Assembly (NCBI GenBank): GCA_943327015.2
Contig: CALPVM020000030.1
Location: 1 to 12,706 of the forward strand
DNA: 12,706 nucleotides
Direction: 5' to 3'
DNA from: Akkermansia muciniphila
GTDB lineage: Bacteria; Pseudomonadota; Gammaproteobacteria; Burkholderiales; Burkholderiaceae_C
Shown one piece after another: positions 1-7,173 of this stretch. The notes below the pieces were generated by a model. The model had not been told where the DNA came from and ran no database searches. It saw nothing but the letters and a program-made list of their open reading frames with translations. Made by a program: the position numbers and the translations under genes. The stretch's first letter is position 1. Each line of letters opens with the position of its first letter.

Positions 1-1211
1 CTCAAAATACGGGCACTGGCAGAGGTTGATGAACCGGTAGCTGCAAGTTGAGCTGCAATATCTGCAGCCTTGGCATAGTTAATTTGGAATGATTGGGTAC
101 GTAGCGGCTCAAGACTCTGCACTGATGCTGCCGACTCCAAATCCAATTTTTCTTTGGCAGCAATTTCATCTTTGGGTGCGACCCAAATCACATTGCCGTT
201 TTTACGCATACCCAAACCTTTGGCCTGCAAAATAATATCCAGCGCCTGATCCCACGGCACATCTTGCAAGCGAAGGGTCACAGAACCCGATACTGAATCA
301 GAAGTAACAATATTGAAGTTGGTAAAGTCAGCGACCACTTGCAACAAAGATCTAACTTCAATATTTTGGAAGTTCAAAGACAACTTTTGACCGTTGTAGC
401 CAATGCCTTGGGTCAGTTTTTGTGGATCAGCTTTAACCTCTTTTACTTCGACAACAAACTGTTCTTCTGTTTGGTAGGCACTATGCTCCCACTGGCCCGT
501 AGGTTCTATAATTACACGAACTCGATCACCCACTTGTGTTGAACTTACAGTTTTGACAGGGGTACCAAAATCCGTTACATCTAAACGGCGACGCAAGCCT
601 TCGGGCAAGCTTGACTTCAGGAAGTCAACCACCAAAAACTGCCCCTGTTGACGTATATCTGCAGAAACCTGACTTTTAGCCAAACTTACCACTACTCGAC
701 CTGCACCCTCTGAAGTTTTACGGAAATCGAGGTCTTTGAGTGGCGTTACGTCACGCTTTCGCTCTTCAGCAAAATCAGGGGTAGCGGAAGCAGATGCTGC
801 TATGCTGGTAGATGAATCAACAATAACCAAGAGCGAATTACCATCAATTTCTGCCCGATAAGTAGCAGGAAGCTTGAGGTTAACAACCACACGGGTGCGA
901 TCGGCAGCCTCCACAACACTCACAGACTTGAGGTTGCCTTGATTAATGTCAACGGTTGAGCGTCCTAATCCATTGGTAGCACCAGGAAAATCTAATGCAA
1001 TTCGCGCGGGTGATTGAATGACAAAACCATTGGGTAGCGCAGTTAGAGCTTGCGACAAGTCGATTCTTATAACTTCAGAGCCTCCCTGAACCGAAGCACT
1101 GACCGCCTGTATGGATGTTTGCGCCTGCACAAAACCTGAAAAAAATATTGCACATACCACTAGCCAACGATGCCACATACGCATGCCCTTTTGCAGAATT
1201 TGATTATTCAT
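1..1211 (-). CDS. pilQ: Type IV pilus outer-membrane secretin PilQ (N-terminal part, cut by left window edge)
   Basis: PilQ forms the outer-membrane ring through which the type IV pilus leaves and re-enters the cell. Only the first 403 codons are here; the membrane-inserting secretin domain lies beyond the left edge. My reading from ATG 1211 shows a signal peptide with likely cleavage at VQA30/Q31, then two AMIN-type beta domains (about 35-133 and 155-258) that in this family bind peptidoglycan, then the STN/N0 domain (about 279-347, with LSLNFQNIEVRSLLQVVADF), and the start of N1 near 373. The ATG overlaps the pilP stop as ATGA, and an AGAGG Shine-Dalgarno (1219-1223) sits 7 nt upstream, so the start is well supported. 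In-frame Met10 and Met12 would give a shorter signal peptide. It is the last pil gene seen, after pilP. No frameshift is visible. Family call is firm; completeness cannot be judged. Confidence 0.95.
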   Translation of the reverse strand, partial: MNNQILQKGMRMWHRWLVVCAIFFSGFVQAQTSIQAVSASVQGGSEVIRIDLSQALTALPNGFVIQSPARIALDFPGATNGLGRSTVDINQGNLKSVSVVEAADRTRVVVNLKLPATYRAEIDGNSLLVIVDSSTSIAASASATPDFAEERKRDVTPLKDLDFRKTSEGAGRVVVSLAKSQVSADIRQQGQFLVVDFLKSSLPEGLRRRLDVTDFGTPVKTVSSTQVGDRVRVIIEPTGQWEHSAYQTEEQFVVEVKEVKADPQKLTQGIGYNGQKLSLNFQNIEVRSLLQVVADFTNFNIVTSDSVSGSVTLRLQDVPWDQALDIILQAKGLGMRKNGNVIWVAPKDEIAAKEKLDLESAASVQSLEPLRTQSFQINYAKAADIAAQLAATGSSTSASARIL

Positions 1212-1747
1212 TTGCTTACCTCTTGCAGTTGCAGTGATGAAGTGCGTTCAATCCACTCACCTGTTGAATCCTGCACAATTTCGCGGAGTGTTACTTCGCT
1301 TTCAGTTATTTTTGTAACTCGGCCATAATTTTGGCCAAGGTAATTGCCTTGTTTGACTTGGTAGAGCAAACTATCAATTTTGATCAAAGCTACGGGTTGA
1401 CCATTTTTAATAATGCTGCCTACCATTGACATGGTATCAAGGGTGTTGGACTCTAATGGTTCTTTTCTGCGTGCCAATTCTGGCTCTACAAGGGCAGAAT
1501 TTGTTGACTGCAATGTGTCACGTTTTAAAGCCTGGGTCAATTTTTGATTACTAAACGGCTCCGTAGCCGCCGCATTGTCGTAGGACTTAGGAACAAACTG
1601 TTTTGGCTCAGGTATTGGGGGAACTTTTGGTTGGGTCTGATTTCGCTCATCAGCCATCCAGCGAACAGCCTCATCTTCGCTAGATCCACCACACCCAGCA
1701 ACCAGCACAGACCCCAAAACTACTATAACTCCATAAAAGGACTTCAT
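1208..1747 (-). CDS. pilP: Type IV pilus assembly lipoprotein PilP
   Basis: PilP is the periplasmic lipoprotein that bridges the inner-membrane PilN/PilO complex to the N0 domain of PilQ. The 179-residue protein begins with a lipoprotein signal peptide and lipobox LVAGC, placing the lipidated cysteine at residue 19, so it should be anchored in the inner membrane. A disordered, Pro- and charge-rich linker follows (about 20-100). A compact beta domain (about 108-177) contains NGQPVALIKIDSLLYQVKQG and YLGQNYGRVTKI, the typical PilP fold region. Start ATG 1747 overlaps the pilO stop as ATGA, with a purine-rich AAGGGGG 7 nt upstream. The stop overlaps the pilQ ATG in the same way. Both overlaps suggest translational coupling and fixed stoichiometry. 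Length is normal for the family. Confidence 0.96.
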   Translation of the reverse strand: MKSFYGVIVVLGSVLVAGCGGSSEDEAVRWMADERNQTQPKVPPIPEPKQFVPKSYDNAAATEPFSNQKLTQALKRDTLQSTNSALVEPELARRKEPLESNTLDTMSMVGSIIKNGQPVALIKIDSLLYQVKQGNYLGQNYGRVTKITESEVTLREIVQDSTGEWIERTSSLQLQEVSK

Positions 1748-2418
1748 TTCTTCGCCCCCTTGCCACCGCTTACCTTGCGCTGAGCAGACACTTCATCTTT
1801 ATCAAGATAGCGGAATGTCTTAGCTGTAGCATCCATGGTCAGTGAGCCATCGTTTTTGGGAACAATAGTTATGTTGTTTAAGGTAACAATACGCGATAAA
1901 TACGCCACATCTGATGCAAATGCAGCTATGTCATGGTAGCGGCCGGTAACCCTAATCACAATCGGTAGCTCAGCGTAATACTCTTTAACCTCTACCTGCC
2001 CTGGCCTGAAAAGTTCAAACTGCAAATTGCGGCCAAGACCTGCCTGATTGATGTCAGTTAACAGTGCATCCATTTCAGCCTTGCTAGGGAGCTGTTTTTC
2101 AAGCTGTATTACGTATTGCTGCACCTGCTCACGTTGTTTTTTTAGTACATCTAGGTTAACTGCTTTACCCAGCTTAGTTTTGTAATCAGCGCGTAATGCA
2201 ATTTCCTGATCTCGCTCCTGGGACAGTGTGGACTGCGAAGTGCTAATCCACGCAAACCATAAAACAGCAAAGACACCAATCGCGGTTGCAGCTAGCAAAC
2301 TATAACGGGGTATTTCAGGCCAAGCGGCAGGGTCTTTGGGGTCAAGGTTAGAAAATTGACCGACAATTTTCTCTTGTAGGTCTTCAAAATCGATGGAGGT
2401 AGGTATTTTAAGATTCAT
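1744..2418 (-). CDS. pilO: Type IV pilus inner-membrane alignment protein PilO
   Basis: PilO is a bitopic inner-membrane protein that dimerises with PilN and binds PilP, aligning the pilus motor with the PilQ channel. The 224-residue sequence has a short cytoplasmic N-terminus (1-38), one transmembrane helix (about 39-59, LLAATAIGVFAVLWFAWIS), a periplasmic coiled coil (about 62-110, rich in Gln, Glu and Lys) and a ferredoxin-like domain (about 113-205) including ELPIVIRVTGRYHDIAAF and TMDATAKTFRYL, typical of PilO. The tail is Lys/Gly-rich (KVSGGKGAKK). Start ATG 2418 follows the pilN stop by 10 bp, and its Shine-Dalgarno AAGAGGT (2424-2430) overlaps that stop codon, again implying coupling. 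The stop overlaps the pilP start by 4 bp. Confidence 0.96.
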   Translation of the reverse strand: MNLKIPTSIDFEDLQEKIVGQFSNLDPKDPAAWPEIPRYSLLAATAIGVFAVLWFAWISTSQSTLSQERDQEIALRADYKTKLGKAVNLDVLKKQREQVQQYVIQLEKQLPSKAEMDALLTDINQAGLGRNLQFELFRPGQVEVKEYYAELPIVIRVTGRYHDIAAFASDVAYLSRIVTLNNITIVPKNDGSLTMDATAKTFRYLDKDEVSAQRKVSGGKGAKK

Positions 2419-2428
2419 ACATTACCTC

Positions 2429-3106
2429 TTAGGGTGCGGTAGCTGAAGCCGCCACTACAGGAGGCGATACTGGTGTAGCTGGCGCAGGTGAAGCAGTAAC
2501 CGGCTGAGCAGCAACATCCGCTTTGGGTACTGCTTTTTCGGCCTCGCTGGCTCGAACTAGTTTAACTTTAATGCTGAAGTTGGCAACACGTCTTTGCTCG
2601 CGCGGCGTTACCGGAACCATACCCGCAACAATTTCGACCAACTCAGGCTTTGTAAACCAAGGTGTGTTGTTTGCAAGATTACGCAGCAATTCAGAAACAC
2701 GCTCGTTACTCTGGGCTATGCCATTGATGGAAACTTGCTGGTCGGCTTGTACCATTTTGGTGATATATACGCCATCAGGCAATTGATTGACCAATTCTGT
2801 TAACAAGTGCACTGGCAAGTTTCGGTCAGACTGCAAGTCTTCAACCGCTTGCTGACGTGCACGCAATGCAGCAATTTCAGTCTCCAATCCAGCTATGTCT
2901 TTGATCTGATTTTCAAGAACCTTGATTTCAGCATCTATAGCCGCATTGGTTTTTTGCTGAATAGTTATAGCCGTAGAAAACCATAGAAAAAAAGCTACCG
3001 AGATCACGACACCAACTGCTGCGCTCAACCCCAGCAATACATAAAAAACTTCCCTGCGACGTTTTCGTGCAGCTTCGCGATGCGGTAGTAAATTAATAAG
3101 TATCAC
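2429..3106 (-). CDS. pilN: Type IV pilus inner-membrane protein PilN (GTG start)
   Basis: PilN joins cytoplasmic PilM to the periplasmic PilO/PilP complex. I place the start at GTG 3106 rather than an upstream in-frame codon at 3136. From GTG the protein begins M-ILINLLPHREAARKRRR, matching the INLLP motif near the N-terminus by which PilN inserts into PilM. The GTG overlaps the pilM stop as GTGA, with GGAG (3116-3119) 9 nt upstream. The extra ten residues of the longer reading lie inside pilM and resemble nothing in the family. The 225-residue product has one transmembrane helix (about 20-45), a periplasmic coiled coil (about 48-95), a ferredoxin-like domain (about 96-184), and an unusual Ala/Pro/Val-rich tail (about 187-225). 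Third position in the operon is not reached before pilM, so it sits between pilM and pilO as in other species. Confidence 0.95.
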   Translation of the reverse strand: MILINLLPHREAARKRRREVFYVLLGLSAAVGVVISVAFFLWFSTAITIQQKTNAAIDAEIKVLENQIKDIAGLETEIAALRARQQAVEDLQSDRNLPVHLLTELVNQLPDGVYITKMVQADQQVSINGIAQSNERVSELLRNLANNTPWFTKPELVEIVAGMVPVTPREQRRVANFSIKVKLVRASEAEKAVPKADVAAQPVTASPAPATPVSPPVVAASATAP

Positions 3107-4182
3107 AGAGTGAATCTCCGCAAAGCCAAGCCACAAGAGGTAAGGTAAGAAGATGACTCGCGGTTCATGCGTTTAACGCGCACGCTATCTGATATTTCCA
3201 TACCATCAAACGGATTGACCAAAACACAGGGAAACGACGTATGGTGCGTTACGGATTCGGTCAAACCTGCCACACTGGCCGACCCACCTGCTAGCATGAC
3301 GTAATCGACTTTGTTATGTGGTGTGCTAGTAAAGAAAAATTGCAAAGCACGGCCTAGTTCTTGCACCATGACTTCGACAAAGGGTTTCAACACCGCACTT
3401 TCGTAATCTTCAGGAAGTTCACCATTGCGTTTTTTTAACTCGGCTTCTTCTTGAGAAAATCCGTAATGGCGAACAATTTGTTGGGTCAAATGTGCGCCAC
3501 CATACGCCTGATCGCGGTCGTACAACACCTCGTCATCACGCATAACCTGCATGCTGGTGGTTTGACTACCAATTTCAAACAAAGCAATGATGAGACCCTT
3601 GCCCTGCCCTGGAAGTTTTTCAAATAATCGTGAAGCGGCAAGACGCGATGCATAGGATTCGATATCAAGCACAACAGGCACTAAGCCGGCCGCCTCGGCC
3701 AGCCCCTGAACATCTTGAACCTTCTCGCGACGTGATGCGGCAATCAGCACCTCCTCATCTCCAAGAGATGTGAGGGAGGGACCAATAACACAAAAATCGA
3801 GGCTTACCTCATCCAGCGGAAACGGTATGTACTGATTGGCCTCGGCTTCTACCTGCTGCTCCATTTCTGCGTCTGACAACCCTTCAGGAATATTGATTTT
3901 TTTGGTAATTACAGCAGATGGTGGTAGTGCTAAAGCAACATTACGTACATTGGTGCCGCTTTTTTTAATCAAACGGCGAATAGCTTCAGCGACTTCATCG
4001 AATTTCTCAATGTTGCCGTCAATGATCCAGCCTTGTTCCAGCGGCTCCATGGCGAAACGCTCAAGCACCAATTGACCGGTCTTGTTTTTACCTAACTCCA
4101 CCAGTTTGACGCTGGAGGAACTTAAATCCAAACCCAACAAAGGTGCGGGCTGGCGACTGAATAACGACCCCAATGAGATCAA
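3103..4182 (-). CDS. pilM: Type IV pilus assembly actin-like ATPase PilM (TTG start)
   Basis: PilM is a cytoplasmic actin/FtsA-like nucleotide-binding protein that holds the N-terminal tail of PilN and helps couple the pilus machine to its motor ATPases. The 359 residues show the phosphate-1 loop (LLGLDLSSSSVKLVEL, 15-30, with D19), the PilM block around SDAEMEQQVEAEANQYIPFP (103-122), the phosphate-2 region FEIGSQTTS (202-210), and the adenosine motif LAGGSASVAGL (297-307). In phosphate-2 the usual Asp of DIG is Glu203 (codon GAA at 3574-3576). The start is TTG 4182: AGGGGA (4188-4193) lies 5 nt upstream, and MISLGSLF matches the family N-terminus. It is first in the pil operon and divergent from ponA. 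The stop overlaps the pilN GTG. Confidence 0.96.
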   Translation of the reverse strand: MISLGSLFSRQPAPLLGLDLSSSSVKLVELGKNKTGQLVLERFAMEPLEQGWIIDGNIEKFDEVAEAIRRLIKKSGTNVRNVALALPPSAVITKKINIPEGLSDAEMEQQVEAEANQYIPFPLDEVSLDFCVIGPSLTSLGDEEVLIAASRREKVQDVQGLAEAAGLVPVVLDIESYASRLAASRLFEKLPGQGKGLIIALFEIGSQTTSMQVMRDDEVLYDRDQAYGGAHLTQQIVRHYGFSQEEAELKKRNGELPEDYESAVLKPFVEVMVQELGRALQFFFTSTPHNKVDYVMLAGGSASVAGLTESVTHHTSFPCVLVNPFDGMEISDSVRVKRMNRESSSYLTSCGLALRRFTL

Positions 4183-4187
4183 AAGCT

Positions 4188-4193
4188 TCCCCT
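4188..4193 (-). promoter_or_regulatory. Ribosome binding site of pilM
   Basis: On the minus strand AGGGGA stands 5 nt before TTG 4182. This is the strongest argument that pilM starts at a TTG codon, since no ATG in this frame gives the conserved N-terminus. Confidence 0.7.
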
Positions 4194-4240
4194 GAAAATG
4201 AGCACAAGCAAATTAAAACGAACAAAAATCACACCGTGTA

Positions 4241-4269
4241 ATCCTAACAGTTCTAGTTTTAGACCGCAA
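4241..4269 (-). promoter_or_regulatory. Candidate sigma-70 promoter for the pilMNOPQ operon
   Basis: On the minus strand there is TTGCGG (4264-4269), a 17-nt spacer, and TAGGAT (4241-4246) preceded by TGT, an extended -10 pattern. Transcription would begin near 4234, giving a leader of about 50 nt before pilM. The hexamers match consensus only partly (3/6 and 4/6), so this is a candidate supported by spacing and location. Confidence 0.4.
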
Positions 4270-4295
4270 AGACTATTTTTCTACGATTCTAGTTT
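4251..4295. repeat. Two 9-bp direct copies of TTCTAGTTT
   Basis: TTCTAGTTT occurs at 4251-4259 and again at 4287-4295 on the plus strand, 36 bp apart. One copy lies in the spacer of the candidate pilM promoter and the other just upstream of it. This may be a paired binding site, or chance in AT-rich sequence. Confidence 0.35.
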
Positions 4296-4384
4296 AACCG
4301 TTGTAATAAGCTAACATTTAGACAGACTACTAGTAAAAACCCTTGCATTTAGATACCAGAATAGCGATTTTCACCCTTCAAGTG

Positions 4385-4419
4385 AAGCTTTCAAGCTTTG
4401 ATTGCTTATTTTGAGCTTT
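4385..4419. repeat. Clustered AAGCTTT copies around the ponA -35 region
   Basis: AAGCTTT occurs at 4385-4391 and 4393-4399, with the near copy GAGCTTT at 4413-4419. The first two contain the palindrome AAGCTT. The second overlaps the -35 hexamer and the third lies in the spacer of the predicted ponA promoter. The placement suits an operator, but no regulator is identifiable from sequence. Confidence 0.3.
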
Positions 4420-4426
4420 TTATAAT
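4398..4426 (+). promoter_or_regulatory. Sigma-70 promoter of ponA
   Basis: TTGATT (4398-4403), a 17-nt spacer and a perfect TATAAT (4421-4426) form a strong vegetative promoter. Initiation is expected near 4433, which leaves a leader of only about 18 nt before ATG 4451. No Shine-Dalgarno is visible in that leader. Confidence 0.75.
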
Positions 4427-4450
4427 GCTGCTGGTTCTATCTCCATTTTT

Positions 4451-6832
4451 ATGACAAATACATCCGAGAGTTCATCGTCCCCACCAACACCAGATCCTTC
4501 GCTGGCACCCCAACGGCATTGGATTATGACCCTCCTTTTTTGGTGCATTGGTCTGGCCGTAGCTGGCGCTCTGTCCCTTGGCATGGTCATTGCCATGGCG
4601 ATGGCGGTGGCTTTTCCAAATTTACCGGATATTTCCGATTTATCGGATTACCGCCCCAAACTGCCCCTACGGGTTTTTGCTGCTGGCGGCGAGCTGTTGG
4701 GTGAGTTTGGTGAAGAGCGTCGCCACCTCACACCTATTCAAGATATTCCCAAGGTGATGGTCAATGCTATTCTGGCCATTGAAGACGCCCGCTTTTATGA
4801 GCATGGTGGAGTGGATTACGTCGGCATTGTGCGTGCCGGCCTGGCGAACGTGGGAAAAGCAAAAAGTCAAGGGGCATCGACCATTACCATGCAGGTCGCA
4901 CGCAATGTGTATTTGAGCTCTGAAAAAACTTTTACCCGCAAAATTTATGAAATTCTACTGACCTTCAAGCTGGAACATTTGCTCACTAAAGATCAGATTC
5001 TGGAAATTTACATGAACCAGATTTTTCTGGGTAACCGGGCTTACGGTTTTGCCGCTGCATCAGAAACGTATTTCGGCAAACCATTGAGGGACATTACGAT
5101 TGCAGAAGCGGCCATGTTGGCTGGCCTACCTAAAGCTCCTTCACTCTACAACCCGATTTCCAACCCCAAAAGGGCGCGGTCACGCCAGTTGCACATCATC
5201 AACCGAATGGTGGAAAACAAGTTCATTACCGAGGCAGAAGGAACAGACGCTAAGAAACAGGAGCTGGTGTATAAAAATAGCCTGCGCGACACGCCCGTGC
5301 ACGCTGAATTTGCCACAGAAATGGTGCGGCAACTCATGTATGCGCAATATGGTGATGAAACCTACTCGCGCGGCCTGAATGTTTACACCACCATTGTTGC
5401 AAAAGACCAAAATGCAGCTTACAGGGCTTTGCGGCGAGGAATCATGGACTACGAGCGGCGCCAAGTGTACCGTGGACCGGAAAAATTTGTTTCTCTGCCC
5501 GCCGATGTAGAAGAGTCTGACGAAATAATCAACGATGCACTCGAGGAACATCCAGATAATGGCGATTTATTATCAGCCGTTGTCTTAGATGTTGAACCTA
5601 AAAAGGTCAGACTGGTACGCCAAAGTGGTGAGGTTTTAGAGATCACTGGTGATGGCATCAAGCCAGTTCAATCCGGACTGTCTGACAAGGCACCTCCCAA
5701 CATCAAAATCCGGCGCGGCGCTGTAGTTCGCATTGCCAAGACTGCCAAAGGTGGCTGGGAACTTACCCAACTGCCTGAAGTGGAAGGTGCTTTTATTGCA
5801 CTTGACCCACGGGATGGATCCATTAAGTCTCTGGTGGGTGGATTTGACTTTGCCAAAAACAAGTTCAACCATGTGACACAAGCTTGGCGTCAACCTGGCT
5901 CAAGCTTCAAGCCGTTTATTTATTCTGCTTCGCTGGAAAAAGGCTTTACCCCTGCCACTGTGATTAACGATGCTCCCCTATTTTTTGATGCTGGCACCAC
6001 AGGAAGTGAGCCGTGGGAGCCCAAAAACTACGATGCCACGTTTGACGGTCCAATGACTATGCGCCGTGCGCTGGCTAAATCAAAAAACATGGTGTCGATC
6101 CGAATTTTGCAATCGATTGGGGCACCTTATGCCCAGGACTGGATTACCCGATTTGGTTTTGAAGCAGCCAAGCATCCACCCTACCTGACCATGGCACTGG
6201 GTGCAGGTTCTGTTACACCCATGCAAATGGCGGTAGGTTACTCAGTGTTTGCCAATGGAGGCTACAGAGTCAATCCGTGGCTTATTTCCAAAGTAACCGA
6301 GCAACGCGGCAAAGTATTGGTTGAATCTAAGCCTCCGGTTTTGTCTGAAAACGATAGAGCCATTGACAGCCGCAACGCCTTCATGATGTCGCAACTGTTA
6401 CAAGAGGTGACCCGATCGGGCACTGCCGCACGCGCGCAATCGATGTTAAAGCGTCGTGATTTGTATGGAAAAACCGGCACTACCAACGATGCAATGGATA
6501 CCTGGTTTGCAGGGTATCAGCCCACATTAACCGCAGTTACATGGATTGGGTACGATACACCACGAAAATTAGGTGACCGCGAAACGGGTGGTGGCCTGAG
6601 TTTACCCATATGGATTAGTTACATGGAAACTGCGCTACAGGGAGTATCCATTACAGAACCACCAGCTCCGGAGGGAGTGGTGTTCCAAAGTGGTGAGTGG
6701 TACTATGACGAATATGCTAAAGGAGCAGGCGTTACCGAAGTTGGAACCAAAGATGACGGTGCTGCCACCACAAGCGAAACCAGCCCTCCGGTTGAAGAAA
6801 AACAGAAAATTCTGGACTTATTCAAGAATTAG
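4451..6832 (+). CDS. mrcA: Bifunctional penicillin-binding protein 1A (class A PBP)
   Basis: PBP1a (also called ponA) polymerises lipid II into glycan strands and cross-links the peptides. The 793-residue protein has a Ser/Pro-rich cytoplasmic tail, one membrane anchor (about 27-53), and a GT51 glycosyltransferase domain (about 75-250) with EDARFYEHGGVD (catalytic E111), TMQVARN (146-152) and RKIYEILLTFKLE (second acid E167). An OB-like domain follows (about 330-445). The transpeptidase domain shows SSFK (nucleophile S484, K487), SKN (544-546) and KTGTT (674-678). All catalytic motifs are intact and length is normal. Start ATG 4451 fits the promoter but lacks a Shine-Dalgarno; Met26 is an in-frame alternative that would shorten the cytoplasmic tail. 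It is divergent from pilM, a known arrangement in beta- and gammaproteobacteria. Its stop overlaps the cyaY stop region by 4 bp. Confidence 0.97.
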   Translation: MTNTSESSSSPPTPDPSLAPQRHWIMTLLFWCIGLAVAGALSLGMVIAMAMAVAFPNLPDISDLSDYRPKLPLRVFAAGGELLGEFGEERRHLTPIQDIPKVMVNAILAIEDARFYEHGGVDYVGIVRAGLANVGKAKSQGASTITMQVARNVYLSSEKTFTRKIYEILLTFKLEHLLTKDQILEIYMNQIFLGNRAYGFAAASETYFGKPLRDITIAEAAMLAGLPKAPSLYNPISNPKRARSRQLHIINRMVENKFITEAEGTDAKKQELVYKNSLRDTPVHAEFATEMVRQLMYAQYGDETYSRGLNVYTTIVAKDQNAAYRALRRGIMDYERRQVYRGPEKFVSLPADVEESDEIINDALEEHPDNGDLLSAVVLDVEPKKVRLVRQSGEVLEITGDGIKPVQSGLSDKAPPNIKIRRGAVVRIAKTAKGGWELTQLPEVEGAFIALDPRDGSIKSLVGGFDFAKNKFNHVTQAWRQPGSSFKPFIYSASLEKGFTPATVINDAPLFFDAGTTGSEPWEPKNYDATFDGPMTMRRALAKSKNMVSIRILQSIGAPYAQDWITRFGFEAAKHPPYLTMALGAGSVTPMQMAVGYSVFANGGYRVNPWLISKVTEQRGKVLVESKPPVLSENDRAIDSRNAFMMSQLLQEVTRSGTAARAQSMLKRRDLYGKTGTTNDAMDTWFAGYQPTLTAVTWIGYDTPRKLGDRETGGGLSLPIWISYMETALQGVSITEPPAPEGVVFQSGEWYYDEYAKGAGVTEVGTKDDGAATTSETSPPVEEKQKILDLFKN

Positions 6833-7161
6833 GATGGTCTAAATTCCAAGCGTTGTCCGGATTGGGCACTGGCCTGATCAGACAACGCAGTATAAAACTC
6901 CGCTTGGCCTTTGGTATCTTGCCATTGGCCATCGACAAACCGGTAGTGATACCCACCGGCTTTGGCCGCCAACCATACCTCGTGCAGGGGTTTTTGCAGA
7001 TTGATGATGATCTGGCTGCGGTTGGCAAAGGTCATGGTGACCATTCCTCCGACACGTTGGTTATCTATATCAACATCGGTTTCTTCATTAATTTTGTCGC
7101 AAGTAGCCTCAATGGAACACAGCAAATTTTCGGCAAGGTCTAAAAACTCTGGGTCGGTCAT
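6829..7161 (-). CDS. cyaY: Iron-sulfur cluster assembly protein CyaY (bacterial frataxin)
   Basis: CyaY is a small cytoplasmic iron-binding protein that regulates cysteine desulfurase activity on the IscU scaffold. The 110-residue protein carries an acidic first helix (D3, E5, D8, E11, E18, then D29, D31, D33), the presumed iron and IscS-binding face, followed by the beta-sheet signature TMTFANRSQIIINLQKPLHE (42-61) and VWLAAKAGGYHYRF (62-75), which closely follows E. coli CyaY. Length is normal. It has no iron-sulfur operon neighbours here; its position between ponA and lptM/lysA is common in proteobacteria. Its 3' end overlaps ponA by 4 bp tail to tail, and its 5' end is 12 bp from lptM head to head, so its promoter probably lies inside lptM. 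The Shine-Dalgarno is weak. Confidence 0.96.
   Translation of the reverse strand: MTDPEFLDLAENLLCSIEATCDKINEETDVDIDNQRVGGMVTMTFANRSQIIINLQKPLHEVWLAAKAGGYHYRFVDGQWQDTKGQAEFYTALSDQASAQSGQRLEFRPS
6850..6888. repeat. 8-bp inverted repeat just downstream of ponA, inside the 3' end of cyaY
   Basis: GCGTTGTC (6850-6857) and GACAACGC (6881-6888) are perfect inverted arms separated by 23 nt, starting 18 bp after the ponA stop. The loop contains smaller complementary stretches (GGC/GCC) and the palindrome CTGATCAG spans into the right arm. No T-run follows in either direction, so it is not a classical intrinsic terminator. It might still pause or protect the ends of both convergent transcripts. Confidence 0.4.
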
Positions 7162-7173
7162 TACAATTTATCC

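Noticed and set aside
339..542. Plus-strand 67-residue frame antisense to pilQ
   Set aside because: It lies over the intact AMIN-to-STN part of PilQ and has no signal or family match.
3107..3136. Upstream extension of pilN by ten residues
   Set aside because: It sits within the pilM 3' end and precedes the conserved INLLPHR start; the GTGA overlap at 3103-3106 is the better start.
6853..7143. Plus-strand 96-residue frame antisense to cyaY
   Set aside because: The minus-strand frame is a clear frataxin; the opposite frame has no recognisable domain or initiation signal.
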